Assembly (NCBI GenBank): GCA_963833965.1
Contig: CAWHZZ010000002.1
Location: 124,001-188,000, forward strand
Source of the DNA: CAJCIW01 sp963833965
GTDB lineage: Bacteria; Chlamydiota; Chlamydiia; Chlamydiales; Rhabdochlamydiaceae
Length of the DNA stretch: 64,000 nt
Direction: 5' to 3'
The number at the start of each line of letters is the position of its first letter. Positions within the stretch are counted from its first letter, which is position 1. Shown here piece by piece: positions 23,297-31,366 of this stretch. Made by a program: the position numbers and the translations under genes. The notes below the pieces were generated by a model. The model searched no databases. It saw nothing but the letters and a program-made list of their open reading frames with translations, and had not been told where the DNA came from.

Positions 23297-26200
23297 ATGC
23301 ACCTACGACTCGTCACATCGCTGATTTCCTTTTCGCTTTTGCATGCCTTCGTTTTGGAGGGCGCCGATTTTCCTGTCACGAACACCGGCGACAGCGGTCC
23401 TGGTTCGCTTCGCCAAGCGATCTTAAGCGCAAATACCGCAGCGGGCAGCAACACGATCACTTTCGGTTCTGGAGTTGCAGGAACGATCAATCTCATGAGT
23501 CCCTTGCCGCCGATCGGATCGAATATCGCTGGCGCCTCGATCACCACGATCAATCCCAATGGCAATTCGATCATCATCAATGGGCAATCTCTTTATAGCG
23601 CATTTTTTGTCGTTCAGCAAACGGTCCCTGTCACAATTAGCGGGTTGTTTCAAGGGGTGAACTGCGCATCGATCGGTGGCAACGGGGGAGTCGGCGGTGA
23701 AAATGGGGGTGGCGGCGCTTTGGGAGCCGGCGGAGGTGTATTTGTGGGCCCGGGCTCTACGCTGACTATGAAAGGGTTCAATTTTACTGGTTGTTTTGCC
23801 CAGGGTGGGAATGGTGGGACAATTTTAGGTCTCTCTGGCGGCGGCGGCGGCGGTGGCGGCATGGGCAGTGGAGTTGGGGGAACTGGCGGGATTGACGGCG
23901 GTGGCGGTGGCGGCGCCGGATTTAATGGCGCAGGAGGCGCGGGCTCGGATAGCGCCGGCGGCGGAGGAGGAGGAGGATTGTTTTTCCCTGGCGGACTAGC
24001 CAATAATGGCGGAAGTGGTGGCGGATCCGATGCGAATCCCGGCCAGCCTGCCAGCACGATGACGACTGCGGGAGGTGCAGGGGGGGCTGACTTTTTAGGA
24101 CATGCAGGTGGGACAGCTGGTGCTGCGATGGGAGGGGCCGGCGGCGCTGGAACTGGAAATAGCGGCGGCGGTGGCGGCGGAGCGAATAGTGGGACCGGCG
24201 ATGGGGGAGCAGGGGGCGCTTCCTCCTTGGGTGCAGGCGGCGGCGGCGCAGCTATAGTCATGGGAAGCGGCGGCGCAGGAGCAAGTTCCACAGGGGTATT
24301 CGGCGGCGGCGGCGGAGCAGGTTTTGGGACAACAGGCGTTGGATCAGGAGGAAATGGTGGATTTGCCGCAGGGGGCGGGGGCGGAGCGCATTTCGGATCT
24401 ATTCCCGGGTCCGGCGGCCCCGGAGGAAATGGAGGTCTGTTTAATGGAATCGCTTTAGGCGGCGGGGGCGGCGGCGCCGGCTCCGGCAGTGCTGCGAACG
24501 CGACTGTAAATGTTGGAAATGGAGGTTTCGGCGGTGGTGGAGGATCCGGTTATTCCGATCCCACTTCCGGTCAAGGCGGCTTCGGAGGTGGAAACGGAGG
24601 CATGTTCGGTGCCAATGGCGGCGGCGGCGGGGCGCTAGGAGGCACCGTTTTTGTCGCCGAGTTTGGGATTTTTAATCTTCAAGATCCCGTGACCCCAACG
24701 CTCACCTCCGGCACATCGACACCCGGCTCCGGCGCTAATCCGGGGCAAGCGCATGGCCCAGATATTTTTATCATGTCCGGCGGCCGCATCAATTTTCAGC
24801 AGTCGACGACATTTACTATCAATACGGCGATCGAAAGCGATATGGGGACGAATAGCGGCGGCGGGGTTGCCATGAGCGGAAGCGGCATTTTGGCCTTGGG
24901 TGGGGCGAACACTTACACGGGCTCAACCTTTTTAATCGCGGGCACTATCCAGGTCTCTTCCGATGGCAACCTCGGCGCCATGGCAAATCCCTTGCAATTT
25001 TTTATCGGCAATTTAGAGATGACGGCGACGATGAGCACTAATGTCATGCGAATTCTCACTTTCGAAAGCATAGGGAAAATCACAGTTGATGGTGCATTTA
25101 CCGGAACAATATTAGGCCAGTTGACCGGCCCTGGCGGTTTTCAAAAAAATGGCCCCGGCACACTCGTTTTGACTAACAACTCGGACAATTATACAGGCAC
25201 GACGACGATCGCCGCGGGAACATTGCGAATCGATGGGAACACAGCACTTCCCCTGTCAAATTCTGTGGTCGACAATGCTCTGCTCATCTTCAACCAACCC
25301 GGAACTATCAATTTTGCAGGGGCGATTAGTGGAAGCGGCAGCGTGACTAAGCAAAATGGCGACCTCATTTTCTCTGGCACGAACACCTATACTGGCACGA
25401 CAATAATCTCGACAGGAACTTTGCAGATCAATTCCAATGGCGGCCTTCCGACAAACAGCAACGTCGTCGACAACGGCCTGTTGCTCTTTAACAATCCGGG
25501 CACAGCTGTGGTGAATGGAAACATTTCAGGGCCGGGAAGTTTGACGATGGAAGGCTCTGGCAACGTCATTCTTGGTGGCAACAGCAATTATACAGGCCCC
25601 ACAACTGTCCAGTCGGGGACCATCACTGTCGATGGCTCCGTGACCTCGCCCATCACTGTCAGCAGCGGAGGCGCGCTAGAGGGCACTGGACAGGTGCAAA
25701 ACGTCGTCGTGAACGGCACGCTTGCCCCCGGCAACAACGGCGTCGGAACGCTGCACGCGTCCAATGTCACGTTCAATCCGGGATCGACTTACATGGTCGA
25801 TTTTAACGATACAGGATCTTCCAGTTTGGCCGCCTCGAGCAACGTGACAATCAATCCGAACTCGACCCTGAACCTCTTTCCCGATGGATTCACAAGACCG
25901 GAAGTGGGGCACTACACGATCATCACTTCGCCTGTGATGACCTACAACGCCTTCTTCAACTTCACGAACCCAGCTCCCCGCTTCATCATTGAAGTGCTCT
26001 ATGAGCCGAACGCCGTCTATGTGCTGCTTGACCAGGTCGCTTTCGAATTTCTTCTTCCTCACGGCAATGCGAGAAATGCCGCCGTCTGTTTTACTGTTCT
26101 AGAGCAGGACCTCTTTCCAGATATCGAGAAGCTGATTCCTATTCTCGATTTGCAAACGATCCCTGAGCTAAAACACTCGTTTAATCAGATGCAGCCCGCC

Positions 26201-27181
26201 AACTTCGACAATATCGCCTACGCGGAAGAAAATGTCGCGGAAAGGATCCGCCAGATCTACACCGATCACTTCTTTGAACAGCGGGCGATCTCTTGCCCTG
26301 AATCGCAGCGGTTTCGTTTGTGGATAGCGCCCTTTGCGGAAAAAGTGCGCCAATACGGCGAAGATCATTTTCACGGCTACAAACAGAGATTTGCCGGCGC
26401 AACCGCCGCTTTCGATTACCGCCAAAGAAGATGGTGGATATTTTCCGGGGGATTTTCCCTTGCCAACACCGAAATGCGCGTTGCCCATACTCGTACCGAA
26501 GCCGACTTTAAGACTTATGCGGGAACTTTGGCAGCGGCTTGGTCGAATGGCTATTGGTTTTCCGACATGCAGGGCGCCTTTCTCTACAGCCCGGTCAATG
26601 CCGAGCGAAGGATGAAATTCAAAGTCGAGCACACCCTCTTTTCCGGAGAAGTCCATCACACGGCCGAGCACTACGACCGCATGAACCAGATCCTCGGCCA
26701 CTTTGGCGGCGGCTACGATTTTCATTTCGCTGCCGGGAGAAAAGCGAAGATTAACATCTATCCCTTCGCCAATGTCGATTACCTCTACGTCATCCAGTCC
26801 GGCTATAAAGAGCGCGAGGCGAAAAGCCTCAACCTCAAAGTGCATGGCAAGCGCTACGACTACCTGCGCTCAGATGGCGGCCTCGGCGTTGGCTACAACG
26901 GCTGCTTCAAGCACGTCGATGTGATGTTCGACATGGCCGCAAGCTACGTTCTAGAATTCCGCCTCCTCGGAAAAAGGACCCACGCGCGATTCAGAAAAGA
27001 AAAAGACTGCAATTTTATCGTTCGCGGCCTGAGTCCCGAGAATAACCTCATCGCCCCGCAAGCCCGTCTGCGTTTCGCTTCCCCCGAGCATGGCTTTGCC
27101 CTAACGCTCGGCTATCACGGCGAATTTGGAAACCACTTCCGAGAAAACGCCATCGAAGGCGAGCTGCGAAAAGCCTTTTAG
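23297..27181 (+). CDS. Glycine-rich autotransporter (type V secretion)
   Basis: A 1294-residue protein. It has an N-terminal signal peptide (MHLRLVTSLISFSLLHAFVLEGA) and then the motif GSLRQAILSANTAAGSNTITF seen in bacterial adhesin beta-helices. A very Gly-rich region (about 125-480, GGGGG/GGAG runs) follows. Next are several passenger-associated repeats with NxYTGxTTIxxGTL (about 535-800). A C-terminal autotransporter barrel (about 1000-1294) ends in Phe, as expected for BAM recognition. The passenger would be exposed on the cell surface. It lacks the dense GGAI/FxxN repeats of Chlamydia Pmps, so it is Pmp-like in layout only. The long proline-rich frame on the other strand is a shadow of the glycine codons. 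Confidence 0.88.
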   Translation: MHLRLVTSLISFSLLHAFVLEGADFPVTNTGDSGPGSLRQAILSANTAAGSNTITFGSGVAGTINLMSPLPPIGSNIAGASITTINPNGNSIIINGQSLYSAFFVVQQTVPVTISGLFQGVNCASIGGNGGVGGENGGGGALGAGGGVFVGPGSTLTMKGFNFTGCFAQGGNGGTILGLSGGGGGGGGMGSGVGGTGGIDGGGGGGAGFNGAGGAGSDSAGGGGGGGLFFPGGLANNGGSGGGSDANPGQPASTMTTAGGAGGADFLGHAGGTAGAAMGGAGGAGTGNSGGGGGGANSGTGDGGAGGASSLGAGGGGAAIVMGSGGAGASSTGVFGGGGGAGFGTTGVGSGGNGGFAAGGGGGAHFGSIPGSGGPGGNGGLFNGIALGGGGGGAGSGSAANATVNVGNGGFGGGGGSGYSDPTSGQGGFGGGNGGMFGANGGGGGALGGTVFVAEFGIFNLQDPVTPTLTSGTSTPGSGANPGQAHGPDIFIMSGGRINFQQSTTFTINTAIESDMGTNSGGGVAMSGSGILALGGANTYTGSTFLIAGTIQVSSDGNLGAMANPLQFFIGNLEMTATMSTNVMRILTFESIGKITVDGAFTGTILGQLTGPGGFQKNGPGTLVLTNNSDNYTGTTTIAAGTLRIDGNTALPLSNSVVDNALLIFNQPGTINFAGAISGSGSVTKQNGDLIFSGTNTYTGTTIISTGTLQINSNGGLPTNSNVVDNGLLLFNNPGTAVVNGNISGPGSLTMEGSGNVILGGNSNYTGPTTVQSGTITVDGSVTSPITVSSGGALEGTGQVQNVVVNGTLAPGNNGVGTLHASNVTFNPGSTYMVDFNDTGSSSLAASSNVTINPNSTLNLFPDGFTRPEVGHYTIITSPVMTYNAFFNFTNPAPRFIIEVLYEPNAVYVLLDQVAFEFLLPHGNARNAAVCFTVLEQDLFPDIEKLIPILDLQTIPELKHSFNQMQPANFDNIAYAEENVAERIRQIYTDHFFEQRAISCPESQRFRLWIAPFAEKVRQYGEDHFHGYKQRFAGATAAFDYRQRRWWIFSGGFSLANTEMRVAHTRTEADFKTYAGTLAAAWSNGYWFSDMQGAFLYSPVNAERRMKFKVEHTLFSGEVHHTAEHYDRMNQILGHFGGGYDFHFAAGRKAKINIYPFANVDYLYVIQSGYKEREAKSLNLKVHGKRYDYLRSDGGLGVGYNGCFKHVDVMFDMAASYVLEFRLLGKRTHARFRKEKDCNFIVRGLSPENNLIAPQARLRFASPEHGFALTLGYHGEFGNHFRENAIEGELRKAF

Positions 27182-27184
27182 CGA

Positions 27185-27610
27185 TTATCTAGAAAAAATT
27201 TCTTGCGGCTTGAAGAAAAACGCGATCTCTTTCTTCGCGTTTTCTGAGCTGTCGGAGCCATGGACCGCGTTCTTCTCAATCGATTTAGCGAAGTCGGCGC
27301 GGATGGTTCCTGGGGCAGCTTCTTTGGGGTTGGTAGCGCCCATAAGTTCCCGATTTTTGGTGACGGCGCTATCGCCTTCGAGGACCATGACGAGGACGGG
27401 GCCTTCGATCATGAAGGTGACGAGCTCTTGGAAAAATGGCCGATGCGCGTGGACGGCATAGAACGCCTTGGCCTGCTCTGTTGTCATGTGTACCATTCTG
27501 GCGGCGATAATTTTTAAGCCGTTTTTCTCAAAACGGGAAAGTATAGCGCCAATATTGTTTGCTGAAACCGCATCCGGTTTTACGATGGAAAGGGTTTGTT
27601 CTTTTGCCAT
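27185..27610 (-). CDS. ndk: Nucleoside diphosphate kinase
   Basis: A 141-residue enzyme that transfers gamma-phosphate between nucleoside tri- and diphosphates via phosphohistidine. The active site is intact: NAVHGSDS with the catalytic His near 117, an N-terminal SIVKPDAV strand and the RxxMGATNPKEAAPGTIR loop. Length is normal. It lies convergent to the autotransporter gene (3-base gap) and divergent from the glycosyltransferase. Confidence 0.97.
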   Translation of the reverse strand: MAKEQTLSIVKPDAVSANNIGAILSRFEKNGLKIIAARMVHMTTEQAKAFYAVHAHRPFFQELVTFMIEGPVLVMVLEGDSAVTKNRELMGATNPKEAAPGTIRADFAKSIEKNAVHGSDSSENAKKEIAFFFKPQEIFSR

Positions 27611-27759
27611 GATGAAAACTCCAATTGTTAAAACAAGCCATTATAAGAGATTCCAAAATTATTCTCATCCTGGAAAATGGGGCTAGTAAAAATAAATTTA
27701 ATTTCTTTCCGAAATTTCGCCAGTTGAAAGGCTTAAGGAGAAGTTGTAGGATATTTACC

Positions 27760-28857
27760 ATGACCTACGGCAACTATCCTGACTTAAAACAAGTGAAGCG
27801 CGCCCTGGTGATCAAAATGCGGCACCATGGCGATGTGCTCTTGAGTTCGCCCGTGTTTGCGCAATTGAAAAAAGCGATTCCCGATGCTGAGATCGACGCT
27901 TTTATCTACAAAGACACCTTGCCGATGCTCGATGGGCATCCCGCCATTGCGGAGTTTTTGCTCTACGATCGGGATTGGAAAAAGTTGTCCCGCTTCAAAA
28001 AGCTTGCTAAAGAGCTCAGCCTTCTCAAACAGATCCGCTCTCGTGGGTATGATTTAGTCATTAACCTCACCGAAGGCGACCGCGGGGCGGTTGCCGCGTG
28101 GGTTTCAAGGAGCAGATACCGCGTCGGTTTCGATCCAAAGAAATCGGGTTTTTTCGGCAAACGCAAAATTTACACGCACATTGTCAAAGAGTGCCCAAAT
28201 TCTCGCCATACGGTCGAGCGGCAGCTCGATGCGCTGCGGCGGATCGGGATTTTTCCCGGGGCCGAAGAGCGGGATCTTTTTTTGCATGTGCCGGAAGAGG
28301 CTAAAAAGAGAATCGCCGATCTGCTCGCCAAGGAAGAGCTGCGCAATTACGTATTGATCCATCCGGTCTCCCGTTGGCGGTTTAAATGCCTATCGACAAA
28401 GCAGATCGCCGAGCTCATCCAAGAGCTGCATGAAAGGGGGATGCGCGTCGTCCTCTCCTCGGGCCCAGAGGCTCAAGAATTGGCGATGATCGAGGAGATC
28501 CTCGCGCAAATTGATGTCCCTGTGACGAATTTCGCCGGCAAGTTGACATTGAAGGAATTGTCGGCGCTGATTTTGTATGCGAAGGCGTTGATCTGCGTCG
28601 ATTCGGTGCCGCTGCATATCGCCTCGGCGTTGAAAACCCCCGTTGTCGCCCTTTTCGGGCCGACATCTGAAATCAATTGGGGCCCCTGGATGCATCCTAG
28701 AGGGCGGGTGATCACGAAGGCGTTTTCCTGTCGGCCTTGCTTTCAAGACGGCTGCGGCGGGAGCAAAATGAGCGATTGCCTATTTTCCATGCCTGTTTCA
28801 TCGATTCTTTCAGGCCTTGATTCTGTTCTCTCGGAGTCTTTATGTTTAAATGGTTAA
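27760..28857 (+). CDS. Family 9 glycosyltransferase (heptosyltransferase/RfaQ-like)
   Basis: About 365 residues. It starts with ALVIKMRHHGDVLLSSPVFAQL, the GT9 signature, and has the C-terminal sugar-nucleotide-binding motifs CVDSVPLHIASAL and VVALFGPTSEINWGPW of ADP-heptose:LPS heptosyltransferases, closest to the RfaQ type. It would add a core sugar to lipid A-Kdo at the cytosolic face of the inner membrane. ATG 27760, with TAGGAT upstream, is chosen over the TTG/ATG at 27625. Whether the organism makes ADP-heptose cannot be told here. Confidence 0.85.
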   Translation: MTYGNYPDLKQVKRALVIKMRHHGDVLLSSPVFAQLKKAIPDAEIDAFIYKDTLPMLDGHPAIAEFLLYDRDWKKLSRFKKLAKELSLLKQIRSRGYDLVINLTEGDRGAVAAWVSRSRYRVGFDPKKSGFFGKRKIYTHIVKECPNSRHTVERQLDALRRIGIFPGAEERDLFLHVPEEAKKRIADLLAKEELRNYVLIHPVSRWRFKCLSTKQIAELIQELHERGMRVVLSSGPEAQELAMIEEILAQIDVPVTNFAGKLTLKELSALILYAKALICVDSVPLHIASALKTPVVALFGPTSEINWGPWMHPRGRVITKAFSCRPCFQDGCGGSKMSDCLFSMPVSSILSGLDSVLSESLCLNG

Positions 28858-28946
28858 TTTTTTTTCTCCTGCCGGTTTTTATTGGGCTTTGGAAAACGAC
28901 TCGACCAGTCAAAGCATTGCGCATGCGTCGCGCGAGTTTGCATTGA
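28842..28946 (+). CDS. Small membrane peptide overlapping the glycosyltransferase end
   Basis: A 34-residue open frame starting 16 bases before the glycosyltransferase stop. It has one predicted transmembrane helix (LIFFLLPVFIGLW) followed by a basic tail with several Arg and Lys. CGGAG lies 5 bases before the ATG, an excellent ribosome binding site, and the overlap suggests translational coupling. No family is recognisable; it could anchor or regulate the glycosyltransferase. A chance open frame is possible. Confidence 0.45.
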   Translation: MFKWLIFFLLPVFIGLWKTTRPVKALRMRRASLH

Positions 28947-28969
28947 ATCATATTACAGTTCCGTATAAT
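28938..28969 (+). promoter_or_regulatory. Possible promoter of the F-box/WD40 gene
   Basis: A perfect -10 TATAAT is at 28964-28969. Possible -35 elements are TTGAAT (28943-28948, 15-base spacer) or TTGCAT (28938-28943, 20-base spacer), neither ideally spaced. ATG 29014 lies 44 bases downstream of the -10. Confidence 0.4.
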
Positions 28970-29013
28970 GTTGCCTACCTGCATTTAGCGCTTTTAAAGT
29001 ACAGCAATTAGTT

Positions 29014-30393
29014 ATGAGCGGCAAAGTAGAACTTAACTCTTCCAACGCCACGGCTGTGGTTTATTGTCCTATCGCCGACGCTCCAGCGGAGCTGCTCGCG
29101 AATATTTTTTCACGCCTGCCCAATTGGGATTTAGCCGCATGCGCTCTTGTATGCCACCGCTGGGAGGAGCAATTGGATGTGACGGAGGGTGTGAAACAAC
29201 TCTTCCTGCGCAAATTCCCTTCGGTGTCACTGGAAGGAATTGCCGATGCCGACTTAAAAAAGGAATACATCCGAAAAAACAGACTCGATTGGAATTATCG
29301 GCTAGGAATTTATTGTTCCTCTGTTCTTGGACGCCATTCTGTGACGGGCCTTCTCTTTGCAGGCTGCGAATTATTTTCAATGTCTATCTGCAGCCTTACC
29401 GAAGTCGTCAAGATTTGGGATGTCGAAGAAAGAGAATGCAAAAGTAGAATTTCTCCGTTGAGAGTGCACGGTGCATGCATTGCCGTAGCAGGGGACAGAA
29501 TTTTTTTGGATGCGGCCGTGAAGGGAAAGATCCTCGTTTGGGACAGGTCTTTGTATGCGTGGGGAAGAACGCTCGATGGGCATTCAGGAGAAGTCACTGT
29601 GCTCGCCACCGCTGAGATTTTTTCCGATTCCGGCGAGAAAAAAAAGATGCTGATTTCAGGCGCCGACGACATGAAAATCATGATTTGGGACATTGATGAC
29701 GCTAAATGCATCAAAACTCTCGAGGGTCACAATGCGAAAATCACCGCACTCGCCGTTGCTAATGACAGATTCTTCTCAGGTTCCGAGGACGGAACGATCA
29801 TGGCGTGGGATTTGAACTCTTTTGAATGCAAAGGCAGTATTCAGGGCCATCAGGAGAAAATCAGCTCATTTTCGATTGATGAAAATCGACTTTTCTCCGC
29901 CTCCGCCGACAAGTTGATCGTCGCTTGGGATGTCAATACCCTCAAAAAAATCGCAACTTTGGAAGGCCACAAAGGGGGCGTTGTTTGTATGGTAGTGGCT
30001 GATCATTTCCTCATCTCAAGTGGACTCCATGAACTGAAGATTTGGGAACTCGACAATTTTATCTGCACGGCGACTTTAAAGGTCGTTGGAGACTATCACA
30101 TGGCACTTGCTGCCAAAAATGGAAAACTCTTTTCCGATGCGCCTGCCCCGAATTTAGATAAGCTAGTGGTCAAGGACTTCTGTCTGGGCCTCGGCTCCGT
30201 TTTGAAGGGGATTGCAAAAGAGTTCCGAGGTTCCAATCTCAAAAATGAGGAAACCAGGGCACGTTTCGACCGATTGCCGGAATATGTGAAAAAGGAAATT
30301 CTCGGCGATAACACCACCGGTTTATCAGATTCGAAAATGGCCCAGGCCATTGAGGATTATGTAGAGAAACGTTACGGCCAAACTACAATCTAA
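29014..30393 (+). CDS. F-box and WD40 repeat protein, candidate host-ubiquitin effector
   Basis: A 459-residue protein with a eukaryotic domain pair. The F-box is at about 18-60 (PAELLANIFSRLPNWDLAACALVCHRWEEQL), followed by six or seven WD40 blades from about 105 to 375 (VKIWDVEERE, ILVWDRSLY, IMIWDIDDAKCIKTLEGH, IMAWDLNSFECKG, IVAWDVNTLKKIATLEGH, LKIWELDN). The tail is helical (residues 380-459). In eukaryotes this pair makes substrate adaptors of SCF (Skp1-Cullin-F-box) ubiquitin ligases; amoeba symbionts among Chlamydiae are known to carry expanded F-box families. No signal peptide, so T3SS export is the likely route (inferred). Its 3' end overlaps the convergent lptB by 11 bases. Confidence 0.9.
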   Translation: MSGKVELNSSNATAVVYCPIADAPAELLANIFSRLPNWDLAACALVCHRWEEQLDVTEGVKQLFLRKFPSVSLEGIADADLKKEYIRKNRLDWNYRLGIYCSSVLGRHSVTGLLFAGCELFSMSICSLTEVVKIWDVEERECKSRISPLRVHGACIAVAGDRIFLDAAVKGKILVWDRSLYAWGRTLDGHSGEVTVLATAEIFSDSGEKKKMLISGADDMKIMIWDIDDAKCIKTLEGHNAKITALAVANDRFFSGSEDGTIMAWDLNSFECKGSIQGHQEKISSFSIDENRLFSASADKLIVAWDVNTLKKIATLEGHKGGVVCMVVADHFLISSGLHELKIWELDNFICTATLKVVGDYHMALAAKNGKLFSDAPAPNLDKLVVKDFCLGLGSVLKGIAKEFRGSNLKNEETRARFDRLPEYVKKEILGDNTTGLSDSKMAQAIEDYVEKRYGQTTI

Positions 30394-31366
30394 AATCTTC
30401 GCCGAAATAGCTCGAGCGGGCTTCTGGATTATCCAGGAGTTCGTGGACGGTGCCCGAGAGCAAGACCTTGCCGTCGCGGATCAGGTAGCTGCGGTCGACG
30501 ATCGAGAAAATCTCGCGCGCGTTGTGGTCGGTGATCAGAACGCTGATCCCTTTGCCCTTGAGATGGCGGATCATCGTCTTGACGTCGTTGACGGCAAGCG
30601 GGTCGATGTTGGCAAAGGGCTCATCGAGCAGTAGAAGTGAGGGCTGAATGATTAGCGCGCGGGTGATCTCCAGGCGGCGGCGCTCACCTCCGGAAAGGCT
30701 ACTCGCTTTCTTTTTGGCAAGGCCCGTCAGATGCAGCTCGCCGAGAAGCGTGTGCAGACGCTGTTTTTTCTCTTCTGCAGAGAGGTCGAGGGTTTCGAGG
30801 ATGCAGTTCAGGTTGTCTTCAACGGTCAACTGGCGGAAAACGGACGGCTCTTGGGCAAGGTAGCCCATTCCCATTTTTGCGCGCTGGTGGATCGGAAGGT
30901 GGGTGACTTCTTGCCCGTTGAAGAAGACTTTTCCCGAGTCGGGCTTGATCAGCCCGATCGTCATGTAAAACGCAGTGGTCTTGCCGGCGCCATTGGGGCC
31001 GAGCAGGCCGACGACCTCACCTTTGCCAACTTGCAAACTAAGCCCGTTGACGACCGATTTTCCGCTGTAGACTTTGATCAGGTGATCGGCCTTGAGCAGA
31101 GGCGCCGCCAAAGCGGCGGGAGTTTTGATCTGCGGCCGCGCAGCAAATTTCATCGGAGTGACAGGATTTATACCGCGCTCCGTCAGGTTTTGTGAATTTG
31201 GACTGGCTGCGGCTTTGCAAAATCGCTCCTCCTCGCTCGCCTTGCTCTTCAGCAATGGTCTCGCTCGTTCGGAACGCTTCGCTTCGATTTTGCTTTGCCT
31301 CGCAGAGTCCAAATTCACAAAATCTTCCTGCGCGCGGTATAATGGGGAATAAGGTTTTTGGCTCAT
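30383..31366 (-). CDS. lptB: LPS export ABC transporter ATPase LptB with palindrome-derived N-terminal extension
   Basis: A 327-residue protein. From about residue 91 it is a standard LptB ATPase: Walker A GLLGPNGAGKTT, Q-loop YLAQEPSVFRQLTVEDNL, signature LSGGERRRLEI, Walker B LLLLDEPFANIDP and the switch His in ITDHNARE. With LptF/G it powers LPS extraction from the inner membrane. The first 80-90 residues have no counterpart in LptB, and residues about 9-66 are encoded by the palindrome at 31169-31341. The ATG at 31366 overlaps the stop of the upstream lptA-like gene (ATGA), which supports this start and hence translation of the palindrome; ATG 31153 is the alternative that would exclude it. 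It is the last gene of kdsA-lptC-lptA-lptB. Confidence 0.93.
   Translation of the reverse strand: MSQKPYSPLYRAQEDFVNLDSARQSKIEAKRSERARPLLKSKASEEERFCKAAASPNSQNLTERGINPVTPMKFAARPQIKTPAALAAPLLKADHLIKVYSGKSVVNGLSLQVGKGEVVGLLGPNGAGKTTAFYMTIGLIKPDSGKVFFNGQEVTHLPIHQRAKMGMGYLAQEPSVFRQLTVEDNLNCILETLDLSAEEKKQRLHTLLGELHLTGLAKKKASSLSGGERRRLEITRALIIQPSLLLLDEPFANIDPLAVNDVKTMIRHLKGKGISVLITDHNAREIFSIVDRSYLIRDGKVLLSGTVHELLDNPEARSSYFGEDFRL
31169..31341. repeat. 173-bp palindromic element inside lptB
   Basis: The ends are inverted copies: TATACCGCGC at 31169-31178 and its complement at 31332-31341, then after 9 unmatched bases a perfect 17-base match (TTTTGTGAATTTGGACT). Further similarity runs toward the centre (CTTTGCAAAATCG against CTTTGC..AAAATCG). 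The element contributes a whole number of sense codons with no stop in the lptB frame. Confidence 0.85.

Noticed and set aside
23650..24291. 213-codon proline-rich frame on the minus strand
   Set aside because: Proline codons are the complement of the glycine codons of the autotransporter; no independent start signal or family.
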